Source: an uncultured Eubacteriales bacterium (GTDB lineage: Bacteria > Bacillota > Clostridia > Oscillospirales > CAG-272). From it: 21,486 nucleotides of DNA. The DNA is taken from contig URDS01000036.1 of assembly GCA_900546635.1 (NCBI GenBank), forward strand, positions 1 to 21,486. Direction: 5' to 3'. Shown piece after piece: positions 20,407 through 21,486 of this stretch. The notes under the pieces were generated by a model, which was not told the DNA's origin, ran no database searches, and saw only the letters and a list, made by a program, of their open reading frames with translations. The position numbers and the translations under genes are program-made. Each line of letters opens with the position of its first letter. Within the stretch, counting starts at the first letter, position 1.

Positions 20407-21225
20407 TCACTGCCGTGCAGATTTCCTGCTTTCCTGTTCCGCACTGACGGTCTGCTTTGCCTGCTGCCAGAGCGTGAGCATCTGCGCAAGCGTGCACTGT
20501 TCAAGCGCCGTACCGTCGTTTGCGGCCGCGGTCTCCATGGCGGAAAACCTGCGGATGAATTTTTCGCACGCGGCGTGTGCCGCCTGCTCGGGATCGATGC
20601 CCGCAAAACGTGCAACCTTCACGGCGGCGAAGAGCAGGTCGCCCAGTTCGTCACCGATCGCCTCCGTATCGCCGGAGGCCACGGCTGCGCGCAGCTCGCG
20701 CGTCTCCTCATCGACCTTATCAAGCGCCGCATGTACATCCGGCCATTCAAAGCCGGTCTTGGCGGCCTTGGCCTGGATCTTATCGCAGCGCCAGAGCGCC
20801 GGCAGGCTGCGCGCCACGCTGTCCATCGCCTCGGCGGTGGTCGTCTGCGCGCGCTCGCGCTGCTTGATCGTGTCCCAGTCCGGCGCATCCGGCTCGTCGC
20901 GCCGGAACACATGCGGATGCCGGTAAACGAGCTTTTTGCAGGCAGCGTCTGCCACATCGTCAATATCAAAATGCCCGGCCTCACGCTCAATATCCGTGTG
21001 AAACAGCACCTGCATGAGCACGTCGCCCAGCTCCTCGCGCATATGCACAAGGTCTCCGGCGTCGATCGCCTCACAGGCCTCATACGTCTCCTCGAGGAAG
21101 TTGCGGCGGATGCTCTCGTGCGTCTGCACCTGATCCCACGGGCAGCCATCCGGCGAGCGCAGGAACGTGATGAGCGCCACAAAGTCGCGCAGGTCATAGC
21201 TTTCTTTGCAGAGAAAATCTAACAC
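20407..21225 (-). CDS. mazG: MazG nucleoside triphosphate pyrophosphohydrolase
   Basis: 272 residues, the usual length of two-domain MazG (YabN-like, without the methylase domain). It hydrolyses NTPs to NMPs and diphosphate, including noncanonical ones. The N-terminal domain has the CPWD motif (28-31), EETYE (45-49) and EELGD (64-68). The second domain has DEETRE (172-177) and DELGD (192-196), all metal-binding acidic patches. I chose GTG 21225 because AGAAGGAG lies seven bases before it. A longer in-frame ATG at 21264 has no ribosome site. It sits upstream of HU, as in related genomes. Confidence 0.94.
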   Translation of the reverse strand: MLDFLCKESYDLRDFVALITFLRSPDGCPWDQVQTHESIRRNFLEETYEACEAIDAGDLVHMREELGDVLMQVLFHTDIEREAGHFDIDDVADAACKKLVYRHPHVFRRDEPDAPDWDTIKQRERAQTTTAEAMDSVARSLPALWRCDKIQAKAAKTGFEWPDVHAALDKVDEETRELRAAVASGDTEAIGDELGDLLFAAVKVARFAGIDPEQAAHAACEKFIRRFSAMETAAANDGTALEQCTLAQMLTLWQQAKQTVSAEQESRKSARQ

Positions 21226-21291
21226 AATTTTGCTCCTTCTGCAACCCTTTTTTGAAAAAACCATTGAAAATTCAGGGTTTTCGGTGTTATG

Positions 21292-21486
21292 TCATCTGAT
21301 ATGCAGGACTTTTGCGAGCTTTTCACCGCGCGGGATCAGCTGCATATCCGCAAGCGTGATAGCGCGCGTTTTGACCACCGCAACAAGATACGTCACGACC
21401 GCGCAGGCCATCGCCGCGAGCATGGCCAGCGCCATGCGCTTCCAGCTCAGGTCGCCGCCCATGACAGCGCTGAGCCCGGCATACAC
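21292..21486 (-). CDS. C-terminal end of a MurJ/SpoVB-type flippase (partial)
   Basis: Only the last 64 codons are inside the window; the 5' part continues beyond base 21486. One hydrophobic helix (ALAMLAAMACAVVTYLVAVV) is followed by AITLADMQLIPRGEKLAKVL, the pattern of the C-terminus of polysaccharide-biosynthesis/lipid II flippases (MOP exporters, SpoVB/YabM). In Bacillus yabM lies directly before yabN (mazG), which supports this assignment. The gene ends 66 bases before the mazG start. Confidence 0.75.
   Translation of the reverse strand: MYAGLSAVMGGDLSWKRMALAMLAAMACAVVTYLVAVVKTRAITLADMQLIPRGEKLAKVLHIR

Overview
The window looks like a piece of a fairly GC-rich, endospore-lineage Firmicute (Clostridia, probably Oscillospiraceae-like). 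Evidence: purine-rich Shine-Dalgarno sites, sporulation genes yabP and yabQ beside divIC, a bacterial V-type ATPase operon in the Enterococcus ntp gene order, and Clostridia-type toxin-antitoxin (TA) families. The taxonomy is an inference from gene content.

Region 1 (1-9108, + strand): two tandem hairpins that probably end an upstream unit, an extended -10 promoter, then a complete nine-gene V-type ATPase operon (subunits G/H, I, K, E, C, F, A, B, D) closed by a strong terminator. The genes are tightly packed or overlapping, except for a 160-base gap before the proteolipid gene ntpK. NtpK carries all the residues known to bind Na+ in Enterococcus hirae, so the enzyme is predicted to move Na+ rather than H+.

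Region 2 (about 9110-12850, - strand): an AT-rich island of small TA-type genes. Two pairs look intact (hicAB and relBE). There are also several antitoxin-type genes with no toxin beside them: dinJ-like, a DUF2442-HTH fusion, two ribbon-helix-helix proteins, an acidic 72-residue protein and an XRE protein. Just below dinJ is a 27-codon stub that reads as the N-terminus of a YafQ-type toxin. Most units have a near-consensus sigma-A promoter, some with an inverted repeat that could be the autoregulatory operator. Three unit ends have a hairpin next to the same TACGCAA motif, which gives the island a cassette-like layout.

Region 3 (about 13000-15000, + strand): a protein with two helix-turn-helix segments and no recognised function, and a class II Fic protein with an N-terminal HTH. 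Each has its own promoter and terminator.

Region 4 (15100-21486, - strand), read from the right: the 3' end of a MurJ/SpoVB-type flippase gene, mazG, hup (HU), rqcP, yabP, yabQ and divIC, which is the conserved Firmicute yabM-yabN-yabO-yabP-yabQ-divIC neighbourhood with HU inserted. It continues into a class I fumarate hydratase alpha subunit, a membrane-anchored serine hydrolase of the beta-lactamase/PBP fold with a repetitive Thr/Ala/Glu linker, and a Sfp-type phosphopantetheinyl transferase. The last three overlap at their ends and are probably co-transcribed. No rRNA, tRNA, CRISPR array, transposase or integrase was seen.
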